Notes under the pieces: model-generated
Databases searched by the model: none
Seen by the model: the letters and a program-made list of their open reading frames with translations, nothing else
What the model was told of the DNA's origin: nothing
Position numbers and translations under genes: made by a program
Part shown: positions 26,347-34,764 of the stretch, piece by piece
How positions within the stretch are numbered: position 1 is the first letter of the stretch
Layout of the letters: the number at the start of each line of letters is the position of its first letter
Source of the DNA: Natranaeroarchaeum aerophilus
GTDB taxonomy: Archaea; Halobacteriota; Halobacteria; Halobacteriales; Natronoarchaeaceae
Direction: 5' to 3'
NCBI RefSeq assembly: GCF_023638055.1
Contig: NZ_JAKRVY010000007.1
Location: 144,532 to 208,531 of the forward strand
DNA length: 64,000 bases

Positions 26347-26374
26347 CATAAGTGTTTTGCAAAAATTGCACAAT
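26347..26374 (-). promoter_or_regulatory. Promoter of trxA-trxB with shared sulfur-block operator motif
   Basis: Read on the minus strand: ATTGTGCAAT, then TTTTGCAAAAC (probable BRE-like element), then CTTATG (TATA-like, 26347-26352) about 26 bases before the trxA start. The distance from ATTGT to TTAT is 23 bases, the same or within one base of the promoters of the TrmB-like regulator and the TauE operon. Shared spacing is seen in the sequence; the role as operator is inferred. Confidence 0.5.
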
Positions 26375-26399
26375 ACTACCAAACGAGTCGGCTGGGGAT

Positions 26400-27626
26400 T
26401 CAGTCGGAGACTGCGTGGGGGATACCGAGGTACGCCTCCGCGGTCGCGGAGAGGGCCGAGACCGTCGTGAACTCGTCGCAGGCGTGGGCGGTGTCGGTAG
26501 CGACGGCAAACTCCACGGTTGGAATCCCGGCCTCTCGGAGTCGTTTTGCGTCGCCGCCGCCGGTCGCGCTACGCCGATAGACGCGATCGTCTAGCACCGA
26601 TTCTGCGACATCCCCGACTGCCCCGACGAGCGGACTCTCCAGTGGCTCGTAACTCCCGATACTCCAGGAGACATCTGCGACCGTCACGTCCTCGTGTTCG
26701 TCGATCCAGTCGTGGATCTCGTCGAGAAGCTCCGGCGTCCGGACGCCCGCAGTGAGCCGCACGTCGAGTCCTGCGCTCGCGGCCCGCGGAACGCTGTTTA
26801 TTGCCTTGCCTCCGTCAATTGTTCCGAGATTGACGGTGGGGGATTCGAACAGCCGACTGGCCGCCTCGTATCCCATCGAGTCGGCATAGTACTCGACCGA
26901 CTCGGCGACGATCGTCTCGATATCCGGTGGCACCGTCAGTTCTCGGTTCGCGAGTCGCTCCCTGAGATCCGTGATCGCCATCCAGAGTCGATCAATCGCG
27001 TTCTGCCCACGCATCGGCCGGGAGCCGTGTGCCGCCTCCCCGACCGATTCGAGCGTCAGCCAGATGCTCCCTCGGTCGGCGACGATAATCGACGCCGGGC
27101 CGCCGGTACAGGTCGGCTCGCCGATCACGCAGCCGTCCGTGTCCAGACGATCATCGTCGAGCAGCGCCTTCACGCCGGCGTCGCCCGCGACCTCTTCATC
27201 ACTGACGAAGGCGAACTCCAGTGTTACTGGTGGCTGCCGGTCCCGGTGGGCGTAGTACCGTGCCACCTCGATCATCGCTGCGACCGCGCCTTTCATATCC
27301 GTCGTGCCGCGACCGTAAACCCGCTCGTCGACCTGCTCGCCGAGCGGATCGAACGACCAGCCGTCGGGATCGTACGGAACAGTATCAAGATGGCCGCTGT
27401 AGAGAAGACGCTGGTCGGTAGCTCCTGGCACTGTCGCAAGAAGGTTCGGTTTTCGGTCCTCGACAGCGAACCGTTCGGTCTCGATCCCCACCTCTCGTAA
27501 CGCCGTGTCGATCCAGTCGACGATCTCGCGGGTATGACCCGGCGGATTAGTGGTATCGTGCGCGACAAGCTCCAGCGTTGTCGCTACGAGCCGTTCGGGA
27601 GGAATCGACTCGTCCGACCCGATCAC
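26400..27626 (-). CDS. M20-family metallopeptidase/deacylase (ArgE/DapE type)
   Basis: A 408-residue protein with the two-metal site of the M20 family: SGHLDTVP, GRGTTDMKG (bridging Asp), FVSDEEVAGD (catalytic Glu-Glu), IGEPT and, near the end, ATDTAHACDEF (His). The central lid domain (about 180-290) shows the usual RGSIWLTLESVGEAAHGSRP. The enzymes hydrolyse N-acyl amino acids or dipeptides; specificity cannot be told. The ATG at 27626 overlaps the stop of the TrmB-like regulator (27623), so the two are co-translated. The coupling of a regulator gene with a peptidase is odd and unexplained. Confidence 0.86.
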   Translation of the reverse strand: MIGSDESIPPERLVATTLELVAHDTTNPPGHTREIVDWIDTALREVGIETERFAVEDRKPNLLATVPGATDQRLLYSGHLDTVPYDPDGWSFDPLGEQVDERVYGRGTTDMKGAVAAMIEVARYYAHRDRQPPVTLEFAFVSDEEVAGDAGVKALLDDDRLDTDGCVIGEPTCTGGPASIIVADRGSIWLTLESVGEAAHGSRPMRGQNAIDRLWMAITDLRERLANRELTVPPDIETIVAESVEYYADSMGYEAASRLFESPTVNLGTIDGGKAINSVPRAASAGLDVRLTAGVRTPELLDEIHDWIDEHEDVTVADVSWSIGSYEPLESPLVGAVGDVAESVLDDRVYRRSATGGGDAKRLREAGIPTVEFAVATDTAHACDEFTTVSALSATAEAYLGIPHAVSD

Positions 27627-28036
27627 GATGGGCTTTCGCTCGTCGCGACGGGCTCCTCGACGGCGTGTTCGTACTTGTCCTCGAACTCCTGGATGAGCTG
27701 ACCCATCTTTGCGTACCAGTCGTTGAGCATCCGCTGCATATCGTCGGCGATCTGCTCGGGATCAGTCGGATAGTAGACGTGATAGTAGCCGCCGTCCTCG
27801 TAGTTGACCTGTTCTTTCTGAATGAAACCGCTTTTGAGCAGGCGCTGGATCGCCCGGTAGGCCGTCGAGCGCTCCCGGTCGACCTGCTCGCCAACCTCGT
27901 CGATCGTCAGCGGTTCCTCGCTCTCTACGAGTACCCTGTAACACTCCTTGTCCAGCTGTTTGAGGCCGTGAATACACTCCAGTAGCCCTTCACACGCCAT
28001 GTCCCGCTGGAGCTGTTCCGCCATCGAGTTAGCCAT
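27623..28036 (-). CDS. TrmB-like HTH regulator with three N-terminal cysteines
   Basis: Starting MANSMAEQLQRDMACEG (ATG 28036, 137 residues), it has a winged helix (about 30-80, IDEVGEQVDRERSTAYRAI then RLLKSGFIQKE) like the TrmB DNA-binding domain, and a helical C-terminus (about 95-125) that may dimerise; the large sugar-binding domain of long TrmB proteins is absent. Cys15, Cys21 and Cys32 lie in the N-terminal helix before the HTH. ATG is about 25 bases from the TATA-like TTTTATC (28059-28065), so the longer open frame to 28126 is unlikely. It is flanked by thioredoxin and sulfur-trafficking genes with similar promoters, making a thiol or persulfide sensing role plausible but unproven. 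Confidence 0.8.
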   Translation of the reverse strand: MANSMAEQLQRDMACEGLLECIHGLKQLDKECYRVLVESEEPLTIDEVGEQVDRERSTAYRAIQRLLKSGFIQKEQVNYEDGGYYHVYYPTDPEQIADDMQRMLNDWYAKMGQLIQEFEDKYEHAVEEPVATSESPS

Positions 28037-28058
28037 ATCGGGTACAAGGATCTGCACC

Positions 28059-28087
28059 GATAAAAGGTTTTGTGAATATTGTACAAT
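28059..28087 (-). promoter_or_regulatory. Promoter of the TrmB-like regulator with shared operator motif
   Basis: On the minus strand: palindrome ATTGTACAAT (28078-28087), then ATTCACAAAAC, then TTTTATC (TATA-like). ATTGT to TTAT distance is 24 bases. It matches the trxA promoter in most positions, so the regulator may control its own gene. Confidence 0.5.
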
Positions 28088-28122
28088 GCCGTTGAGCGGC
28101 CCGAAGCGGCTGGGATGGTCCC

Positions 28123-29979
28123 TCAATCGTGCGGGTGGAACCGCTTGACTGCACGGTCTACTGCGTCGACCTGCCCGATAAAGGTGATCCGATCGCCTTC
28201 AGCGAGTGTGTGATCGCCGGTCGGGACTTCCGTTTTGCCGTTCGAGTGGGTCAACAGTCCGACAATACAGCCGTCAGGGATCTCCGCGTTGAGTTCGGCA
28301 ATCGTCTTCCCAACGAGCCCTTCGGCAGTAACTTCGATCTCCTGAACGTCACCGGTCCGGCCGATCTCGTTCATCCACGAGGAAAGCGACGGGCGTTCGA
28401 GCACGTTTTCCAGCGACCACGCGGTCGCCATCGAAAGGTCGATCGCACGCACGCCCAGCGACTCGAAGGCGTCGACGTTACTGGGCTGGTTGACTCGCGA
28501 GGCGATCTTTTCGACGTTGAAGGTCGTTCTGGCGAGCTGGCAGGCGAGAAGATTCACGTCGTCGTCGGGCGTTGCGGCAACCACGGTCTTCGCCCGGTCG
28601 ATCTCCGCCCGCTCGAGTACGTCGGCGTCGGTGCCGTCACCCTCGATCGTCCGGAAACCTCGCTCCCGGGACCGTTCGACGGCGTCGGAATCCTCGTCGA
28701 TGATCAGTACGTTCTCTCCGTCCTGTTCGAGCCGTTCTGCGAGGGACAGGCCGACCCGTCCCGCGCCGATGATGATGGTGCGCATTGGTGATACCTCGAG
28801 GTAGTCCGCGATCTGTCGTGCGATGCCAGCCTGCAGGATGACCGTGGCGAAGATGATCAGGAAGACGGTCCCGGCGAGCAGTTGGGCTTCTTGCGGTCGC
28901 CCCAGTGTCTGGAGTTCGACGGCAAAGAGCGTCGCAACACTCGCGGGGATGATACCGCGCGGGCCGACCGCGCTCAGAAAGAGCCGCTCGTTGCGGGTGA
29001 ACCGTTCGTTCGTCGTCGAGAGGTAGATCACGGCAGGGCGCAGCACGAGCGTGACTGCGATGACGACGGCGACGCCAGCAACGCCGAGAGCGAGAATGTC
29101 ACCGAAGTCGATCAGCGCTGCCAGCGCCACGAAGACAAAGGAGAGGACGACAACCGAGAGATCATCGAGAAAGTCGATCACTTCCTCGTGGTGTGGCAGG
29201 TCGACGTTACCGAGCACGAACCCGGCCATCGCCGCCGCGCCGATCCCCGTCTCGGTTGCGATCGTCTCCGCACCGCCGTACGCGAGGAGGATTCCGGCAA
29301 GCACGATCAGGCGCGAGTGTAGCGCTGCATTGCTCGGGGTGACGTTGCTTCGAGAGAGCACCCACCAGATGCCCCCCGCAACGAGTGCACCGGTGGCGAA
29401 CCCAACCGCTACCCTGAACGCGAACTCCCCGACGAACTGGAGTCCGCCACCGTCGCCCGCGATCAACACCTCGAAGACGACCACGACGAGGATCGCCGCA
29501 GTGACATCGTTGATGACACCCTCGCCTTCCAGAAGCGCACCGACGTGATCCCGAACAGTGACAACGTTCAGGATCGGGCCGATCACCGTCGGGCCAGTGG
29601 CGATCAGGAGTGCCCCGACGAGCAGTCCGACTTCGATGCTCGTGTTCAGAAAGACGATGACGGCCGCCGCAGTACCGAGCCACGTAATCGCTGCACCGAT
29701 TGTGACGACCCGAAACAGCGCGTCGGGCGCTTCCCGGAGTTTGTCGATGTTGAGGTGGTATCCTCCCTCGAAGAGGATAATCGCGACGCTGACGCCGACC
29801 ATCGTTGTGAGCCCACCGCCGAACGTTTCCCGGGAGACAACCCCAAGGAACTCGGGGCCGATGAGGACGCCCGCCAGGATCAGAAACAGGACGCTCGGGA
29901 GTCGGAGTCTGTCAGCCAGCACGCGGGAAGCGACGCCGAGTGCCAGGACGATGGCGACGACGCCGACGAGACTACTCAT
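28123..29979 (-). CDS. Cation:proton antiporter (CPA type) with RCK domains
   Basis: A 618-residue membrane protein. Residues 1-385 hold about twelve helices of the CPA antiporter type (VLFLILAGVLIGPEFLG at the start; VGALLIATGPTVIGPIL and SAVGPRGIIPASVATLFAVEL are characteristic). Residues 397-515 form a TrkA-N domain (IIIGAGRVGLSLAERLEQDG) binding nucleotide, and 535-618 a TrkA-C domain that would sense ligands. It exports Na+ or K+ against protons in response to redox or nucleotide state. The 86-base gap to the downstream TrmB regulator holds that gene's own promoter. Confidence 0.92.
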   Translation of the reverse strand: MSSLVGVVAIVLALGVASRVLADRLRLPSVLFLILAGVLIGPEFLGVVSRETFGGGLTTMVGVSVAIILFEGGYHLNIDKLREAPDALFRVVTIGAAITWLGTAAAVIVFLNTSIEVGLLVGALLIATGPTVIGPILNVVTVRDHVGALLEGEGVINDVTAAILVVVVFEVLIAGDGGGLQFVGEFAFRVAVGFATGALVAGGIWWVLSRSNVTPSNAALHSRLIVLAGILLAYGGAETIATETGIGAAAMAGFVLGNVDLPHHEEVIDFLDDLSVVVLSFVFVALAALIDFGDILALGVAGVAVVIAVTLVLRPAVIYLSTTNERFTRNERLFLSAVGPRGIIPASVATLFAVELQTLGRPQEAQLLAGTVFLIIFATVILQAGIARQIADYLEVSPMRTIIIGAGRVGLSLAERLEQDGENVLIIDEDSDAVERSRERGFRTIEGDGTDADVLERAEIDRAKTVVAATPDDDVNLLACQLARTTFNVEKIASRVNQPSNVDAFESLGVRAIDLSMATAWSLENVLERPSLSSWMNEIGRTGDVQEIEVTAEGLVGKTIAELNAEIPDGCIVGLLTHSNGKTEVPTGDHTLAEGDRITFIGQVDAVDRAVKRFHPHD

Positions 29980-30066
29980 ACTCGGCCACCGCCCGCCTCG
30001 ATCGTCCAGTAGTGGGCTCTGGTATTTCTGGCCGTGTCACCTCTGGAATTGAGGAATCGAACGTCT

Positions 30067-31089
30067 TCAATCATTTCCTCCCGGCGACGCGGTTGCCGCA
30101 GTACCGTTCTCCCTGACTGCTCGTGCCCCGTAGTAGAGAATCACGGCGGTGACAAAGGCCGAGGAGCCGACGAGCAGGACGAAGCTAATGGTATCGAGGA
30201 TCGGCATGGCGAGCCAGTTCGCGAGCTCACCGAACGCCACGGCGATGCTCGCCAGCAACAGCATGATGCCGAAGTAGATCGTCACGTCCGCCTCATCGAC
30301 GTACGCGGTCGAGGCCGACCCGATTCGTGCGCCGAGCGCGCTGCCAGCGAGCAACGCGGTGACCACGCCGAGGTCGACGACGCCGTCGAGCCCGTAGGAA
30401 AAGGCCCCGACTGCCCCGGACATCAGCGCGCCAAAGAGGCTCGTCCCCACGGCGGCGGCCAGCGGGACGCCGATCAGGTAGTAGATTGCAGGCATCCGAA
30501 TGAACCCGCCACCGACACCGAGAAAGCCGGAGACGACGCCGACGCCGCCACCGACGCCCGAGATTGTCCACAGCGAGGCCTTGCTTCCGTCCGTGAGCGT
30601 CACCATCGGTGGGATGTTGTACGACTTGATCCGTTTGGCGATCTCGGGGATGTCGTCCGGGTCAGCCTCTTTTCCGTCCTCATCGGCGTCCTGATTGAGT
30701 GCGCTCCGGACGAACAACAGCCCGATCGCCGCGAGCAACAGGACGTAGACGGTGCCAACGACTAGCTCCGCCTGCCCGAGCGCATCCAGCGCCAGCACAC
30801 CGTACTTGCCAACCTCGATCCCGACGGCGATACCGACGAACATCAGCGCGCCGAGCTTGTAGTCCACCGATCCCACGTCGTGGTGTTTCATGGTCGCGAT
30901 CACGGCTGTCCCGAAGACAAAGGCCATCGAACTGCCGATCGCGACGGGGGCGGGGTAGCCGAGGATCAACAGCGCCGGCGTTACCAGAAAGGACCCACCC
31001 ATCCCGAAGAAGCCGAAAAAGACCCCGACCATGAAGCCGAAGCCGACAAACAGCACGAGCAGGTCGAGACCGAGTCCGAGTACCTCCAT
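30067..31089 (-). CDS. TauE/SafE-family sulfite/anion exporter
   Basis: A 340-residue protein with about eight helices in two repeats, the first GFMVGVFFGFFGMGGSFLVTPALLILGYP, the second ISGVGGGVGVVSGFLGVGGGFIRMPAIYYLIGVP (each describing the conserved glycine-rich TauE/SafE core). The loop between the repeats (about 130-175) is acidic. Family members export sulfite, sulfoacetate or other anions and are part of CstR and BigR regulons in bacteria. It follows a 49-residue membrane protein by three bases and is transcribed from the promoter at about 31310. It lies in the sulfur block together with rhodanese, TusA and YeeE genes. Confidence 0.9.
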   Translation of the reverse strand: MEVLGLGLDLLVLFVGFGFMVGVFFGFFGMGGSFLVTPALLILGYPAPVAIGSSMAFVFGTAVIATMKHHDVGSVDYKLGALMFVGIAVGIEVGKYGVLALDALGQAELVVGTVYVLLLAAIGLLFVRSALNQDADEDGKEADPDDIPEIAKRIKSYNIPPMVTLTDGSKASLWTISGVGGGVGVVSGFLGVGGGFIRMPAIYYLIGVPLAAAVGTSLFGALMSGAVGAFSYGLDGVVDLGVVTALLAGSALGARIGSASTAYVDEADVTIYFGIMLLLASIAVAFGELANWLAMPILDTISFVLLVGSSAFVTAVILYYGARAVRENGTAATASPGGND

Positions 31090-31092
31090 AGC

Positions 31093-31242
31093 TCAGGCTT
31101 GCTCAATCCTGTTGATCACGGAGGGAGCGACGGTATCTTCGAGTGCGCCGTAGCCGACGTAAAACACGACGGCCTCGACCAACACGACGCCGACGAGGAT
31201 CGCCGCCTGCACGTACCCAGGGAGTGCGAGTGCTTCGATCAT
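31093..31242 (-). CDS. 49-residue membrane protein preceding TauE
   Basis: MIEALALPGYVQAAILVGVV begins a 49-residue protein with one long hydrophobic helix (about 10-32) and a short hydrophilic end (VINRIEQA). The stop and the TauE start are three bases apart. I recall small proteins of this type beside TauE-like exporters in other haloarchaea but cannot confirm. The open frame extends to 31335 but there the reading runs across the promoter. The start codon lies about 65 bases from the TATA-like element, so there is a short leader. Confidence 0.6.
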   Translation of the reverse strand: MIEALALPGYVQAAILVGVVLVEAVVFYVGYGALEDTVAPSVINRIEQA

Positions 31243-31570
31243 TGCGTCCACCTCTGTGTTTCGCGTGTCCAGGTCATTGTCTTCAATACCCTCTACTCGG
31301 AGGGAGTGTATAACGCTTGTGGGACGACCATACAATATTACAACAGTCTATCTAACGCCTAACCAACGCATATATTTCTATAACTTATCCAGATATAGGA
31401 GGGGAACGCCCCGCTGCAGCCCACCGCTGACTCGCTCTTGTCCGACAGACGCACAAAAACCACAGTGTGCAGTAGTAACACCCCACACAGGCCGACCGTT
31501 CGGTTCGACACGGTAGCATTGATAATGGACAAACCAAACAATATTATACGGTCCCGACGTAAGACCGGAT
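31243..31570. promoter_or_regulatory. Divergent promoter region between TauE operon and UspA gene, two shared motifs
   Basis: 328 bases without a gene. On the minus strand ATTGTATGGTCG (from about 31335), CCCACAAG and GTTATACAC (TATA-like, about 31309-31315) stand in the same order and spacing as the trxA promoter. On the plus strand CCATACAATATTA (31328-31340) and CCAAACAATATTATAC (31534-31549) are two copies of a related text, the second overlapping the TATA-like element of the UspA gene at 31571. Confidence 0.5.
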
Positions 31571-32416
31571 ATGAAAGCGGTACTTGCGACGGACCTCTCG
31601 GCGGCGAGCGAGGCCACGATCGAGAGCGAGACCTGCCTGAACTGCCTCGGTCGGATCGGCGTCGAGGAGATCCATCTCGTCACCGTCATTCCCGCGAACG
31701 TCCACGCCGGGATGCCCGGCATCGACTTCGAGAAGCGACGGAAACGGGGCCTGAATCGGTATCGCGACGTGATCGAGGCGGCCGGACTGGATGTCGAGAC
31801 CCACGTCGTGCGGGGGACGCCACACCGGCGGATCAACGGTGTCGCCGAGACGGTCGGAGCGGGACTGACCATCATCGGGTCCCGGGGGAAAAGCCCACTG
31901 GAGAACCGGGTGATCGGGTCGACGGCCCGCAACCTCGCCCGGACGACGGTCGTTCCGCTGGTCGTCAACCGGATCGAACGTGCCGCGGACGACCCCGAGG
32001 TGCTTCGGGAACATCTCTTCCAGCGCATGCTGTTTGCGACTGACTTTTCGGCGAACGCCGAGCGTGCCTTCGAGTCGTTTTCGTATCTTCGCCACGCGAC
32101 CCAGGAGGCGACGCTCGTCCACGTCGGGACGCCGAAAGATCCGGGTCTCGGTGAGGGCGAGGATCCGGAAGTGGAACTCGACGCGCTCGCCGCCCGCCTC
32201 GAGGACTGGGGGATCGAGACCGAGACGGACGTCAGACAGGGGGACCCGGCCGACGAGATCCTCGCCGCCGAGGCGGAGTTCCGACCGACGACGATCCTGC
32301 TCGGCTCGCGGGGTCACAGCCGCCTGCGCCGCCTGCTGCTCGGGAACGTCTCCGAGGATCTGGTCGCGCGCGCCGACGGGAACGTGATGCTCGTGCCGCC
32401 GGAACGGACAGCCTGA
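31571..32416 (+). CDS. Tandem universal stress protein (two UspA domains)
   Basis: A 281-residue protein made of two UspA domains. The first is residues 1-140 (MKAVLATDLSAASE ... TIIGSRGKSPLENRVIGSTARNL, with the nucleotide loop G-x2-G-x9-G-S), the second 150-280 (MLFATDFSANAERAFESFSY ... ILLGSRGHSRLRRLLLGNVSEDL). Both keep the ATP-binding glycine pattern. Two-domain Usps are common in halophiles and respond to stress; here the neighbourhood is sulfur handling. Its promoter has the CCAAACAATATTATAC motif just before the start. The next gene is an SDR enzyme on the same strand, 77 bases away. Confidence 0.88.
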   Translation: MKAVLATDLSAASEATIESETCLNCLGRIGVEEIHLVTVIPANVHAGMPGIDFEKRRKRGLNRYRDVIEAAGLDVETHVVRGTPHRRINGVAETVGAGLTIIGSRGKSPLENRVIGSTARNLARTTVVPLVVNRIERAADDPEVLREHLFQRMLFATDFSANAERAFESFSYLRHATQEATLVHVGTPKDPGLGEGEDPEVELDALAARLEDWGIETETDVRQGDPADEILAAEAEFRPTTILLGSRGHSRLRRLLLGNVSEDLVARADGNVMLVPPERTA

Positions 32417-32493
32417 TCGGAGCGGTCGCTCCAGTATCGGACTTCCGGCACCCCCTTCCGATTATTACTCGATTCGTGGTAGCGTCTCACGCT

Positions 32494-33246
32494 ATGTTCG
32501 ACTTCGAAAACCGGGTAGTCATCGTAACGGGGGCCGGACAGGGAATCGGCGCAGCGACTGCAACGCTGTTCGGGGAGCAGGGTGCCAACGTCGTGGTCAC
32601 GGACGTCGTCGAGCAGCGGGAGGCGGTCGGCGAGGCGGTCGAGGACGCAGGTGGGACCGCGCTCGTGCGCGAACTCGACGTGACCGACTACGAGCAGGCC
32701 CAGTCCGTCGTCGAGGACACCGTCGACGAGTTCGACCGGGTCGACGTGCTGGTTAACAACGCGGGGATCTTCCCGACAGCCGGACTCGACGACATGACGT
32801 CCGAGGACTGGCAGCAGGTGATCGATATCAACCTCACAGGGACGTTCAACTGCACGAAGGCTGTCCTACCGGTGATGCGTGATCAGGAGTACGGCCGCAT
32901 CGTCAACATATCCTCGGCCTCCGGCGGCAAGATCGGCTGGTCGGGAGAGCTCTCTCACTACGCCGCCAGCAAGGGTGGCGTCGTCGGCTTCACCCGAAGC
33001 GCCGCGATCGATCTCGGACCCGATGGGATCACGATGAACGCCGTCGTCCCGGGGATGATCGATACCGGCGCAGCCGAGCAGGTCTCGACTGATGAAGAGA
33101 TACAGGGGGCAGTGAACATGACACCGGTCGGACGACAGGGCGATCCCGAGGAGCTGGCGGCCGCAATCGCGTACCTCGCTTCGGAGCCCGCCGCGTTCGT
33201 AACCGGTGCCTCGCTCGTCGTCGACGGCGGGATCACACTGGTCTGA
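32494..33246 (+). CDS. SDR-family oxidoreductase (3-oxoacyl reductase-like)
   Basis: Starting MFDFENRVVIVTGAGQGIGA (ATG 32494), the 250-residue enzyme has GAGQGIG for NAD(P), VLVNNAG, the serine in NISSASGGKIG, the catalytic YAASK, and the C-terminal PVGRQGDPEELAAAIAYLAS with VTGASLVVDGG. Length and motifs are those of classical SDRs such as FabG or glucose dehydrogenase; substrate unknown. The in-frame ATG six codons upstream is less likely. Nothing in the gene ties it to the sulfur genes around it. Confidence 0.9.
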   Translation: MFDFENRVVIVTGAGQGIGAATATLFGEQGANVVVTDVVEQREAVGEAVEDAGGTALVRELDVTDYEQAQSVVEDTVDEFDRVDVLVNNAGIFPTAGLDDMTSEDWQQVIDINLTGTFNCTKAVLPVMRDQEYGRIVNISSASGGKIGWSGELSHYAASKGGVVGFTRSAAIDLGPDGITMNAVVPGMIDTGAAEQVSTDEEIQGAVNMTPVGRQGDPEELAAAIAYLASEPAAFVTGASLVVDGGITLV

Positions 33247-33262
33247 TACGGACATTCTTAGA

Positions 33263-33290
33263 ATTGTGGAAACTAAACAAGACTTAAATC
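33263..33290 (+). promoter_or_regulatory. Promoter of the OsmC gene with shared motif
   Basis: ATTGTGGAAACTAAACAAGA followed by CTTAAATC (33283-33290), about 23 bases before the start at 33313. The ATTGT-to-TTA spacing (21-22) and CAA block resemble the trxA promoter, with one or two base differences in spacing. Confidence 0.35.
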
Positions 33291-33312
33291 GAGACAGATA
33301 GAACATCGAGAT

Positions 33313-33732
33313 ATGTCCGAGAACGTTTCGACGTACGAGATGACTGGCACACGAATGAGCCCCCGACGGATGGAGATCGATACTGGCGAGGCCGCGTTCG
33401 TCGTCGGCAAGGACGTCAACCCTGTCGAGTACTTCCTCGGTGCGATACTGGGCTGTCTGAACTCGACCGGTACGATGGTCGCCCGGGACATGGATATCGA
33501 CATCGAGGAGATGACGGTCCGGATCGACGGCGATGTCGACTACTCGCGCTACCGCGGTGAGGAATCCGACGCCCGCCCCGGCCTGCAGGAACTCGACGTG
33601 ACGTTCGACATCGACGCGGATGCCGACCGGGAGCGCCTGGAGGAATGGCTCGCAGCAGTGAAAGATCGATGTCCCGTGACCGACAACGTCGAACACGAGA
33701 CGCCTCTCACGCTCGACATCGAGCCGGCGTGA
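33313..33732 (+). CDS. OsmC-family protein (thiol peroxidase-like)
   Basis: A 139-residue protein with the OsmC fold; the two reactive cysteines are Cys48 (FLGAILGCLNS) and Cys120 (AVKDRCPVTDNV), spaced as in OsmC/Ohr proteins. The family detoxifies organic hydroperoxides or handles reactive sulfur species using the cysteine pair. Its promoter shares features with other genes of this block. Ends three bases before the convergent YeeE half-transporter stop. Confidence 0.88.
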   Translation: MSENVSTYEMTGTRMSPRRMEIDTGEAAFVVGKDVNPVEYFLGAILGCLNSTGTMVARDMDIDIEEMTVRIDGDVDYSRYRGEESDARPGLQELDVTFDIDADADRERLEEWLAAVKDRCPVTDNVEHETPLTLDIEPA

Positions 33733-33735
33733 GGA

Positions 33736-34197
33736 TCAGTCCGCGCCGGTCACACCGGCGCTCGCTTCCGCGTCCTGACTGCGCCAGACGCCCTGCAGGT
33801 ACGCGCCGACGAACATGCCGGCGAGTGCCCAGAGGATCGTCACGTTGCCGACACCGAGGCTGGCGTAGGCCGCGCCGGGACAGATCCCCGAGAGGCCCCA
33901 GCCGACGCCGAAGATCGAGCCGCCAATGAGGACGTTCCGATCGAACGATTTGAGCCGCCGGGCGTAGCTGTCGCCAGTCAGCGGCGCGCTGTCGAGCACG
34001 CGGGGGACGATCGCAAAGCCGAGCCCGGTCACGATCGCGGCTCCGAACATCACGAAGACCAGCCCGAAGTCCTCGAACTGGAGGAAGTTCAATACGACCT
34101 CCGGCTGGGCCATGTGGCTGAAGCCGAGGCCGAAGCCGAAGATCAGGCCGCCGACGTAGATCAGCGGCATGAACAGGGGATGGCGAGAAGCGGCCAT
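33736..34197 (-). CDS. YeeE/YedE-type transporter half (second)
   Basis: A 153-residue membrane protein with about four helices: LIYVGGLIFGFGLGFSHMAQPEVVLNFL at the start, and GVGWGLSGICPGAAYASLG in the middle with the conserved cysteine. This is the short (DUF6691-like) half of a YeeE/YedE thiosulfate-type importer. The partner half lies three bases upstream, same strand, as in the bacterial pmpA/pmpB pairs. Together they would make one transporter moving thiosulfate or a sulfane-sulfur compound into the cell; direction and substrate are inferred from relatives. Confidence 0.85.
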   Translation of the reverse strand: MAASRHPLFMPLIYVGGLIFGFGLGFSHMAQPEVVLNFLQFEDFGLVFVMFGAAIVTGLGFAIVPRVLDSAPLTGDSYARRLKSFDRNVLIGGSIFGVGWGLSGICPGAAYASLGVGNVTILWALAGMFVGAYLQGVWRSQDAEASAGVTGAD

Positions 34198-34200
34198 ACG

Positions 34201-34758
34201 TTATGGACTCACCCCCAGTGCCATCACCAGCTGAGCGGTCCCGATCGCAACGAGCATGAACGTCGCCACGCCGACGATCGACGTCTTCGAGGCCGACCCG
34301 ACGCCACAGACGCCGTGGCCGGAGGTACAGCCCTTCCCGATTCGGGTCCCGACCCCGACTAGGACGCCGCCGAGGAACAGCCGCCACGGCTGGACGTCCG
34401 TGAGCCAGATCGTCACGCCACCGATCTCACGGAGCTGGCCTGTTGTCCCGGGCGTGTACAGTGAACTCGTGAGGAGTCCGGACTGAAACGTGAGCGCGTA
34501 GATCGCCGCCCCGGAGATGATCCCGAAGGTGAAGACGAGCCGCCAGTCCCGCGAGCTCCGGTACTGCTGGAATCGCGATCGATCGGAGGCGTACGAGAGT
34601 GTCGACTCGAGGAACGTGCTCGCACCGGCACTGATTCCGGTTCCGAGGTAGATCACCAGCGCGCCGAGGCCGACGAACAGCCCGCCGACGGCGTAGCGAC
34701 TGATCCCCTCGGGAAAGAACGTCTCAAACAGCGCCGGAACGACGAGGTCGGGAATCAT
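34201..34758 (-). CDS. YeeE/YedE-type transporter half (first)
   Basis: A 185-residue membrane protein with about five helices and the signature RIGKGCTSGHGVCGVGSAS, which holds the two conserved cysteines of YeeE that pass sulfane sulfur along the pore. Followed after three bases by the second half and preceded after six bases by the rhodanese-MBL fusion, so a three-gene operon with the promoter at about 35990. In bacteria YeeE/PmpA-PmpB genes belong to BigR- or SqrR-controlled sulfide/persulfide regulons. Confidence 0.87.
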   Translation of the reverse strand: MIPDLVVPALFETFFPEGISRYAVGGLFVGLGALVIYLGTGISAGASTFLESTLSYASDRSRFQQYRSSRDWRLVFTFGIISGAAIYALTFQSGLLTSSLYTPGTTGQLREIGGVTIWLTDVQPWRLFLGGVLVGVGTRIGKGCTSGHGVCGVGSASKTSIVGVATFMLVAIGTAQLVMALGVSP

Positions 34759-34764
34759 ACCCGA

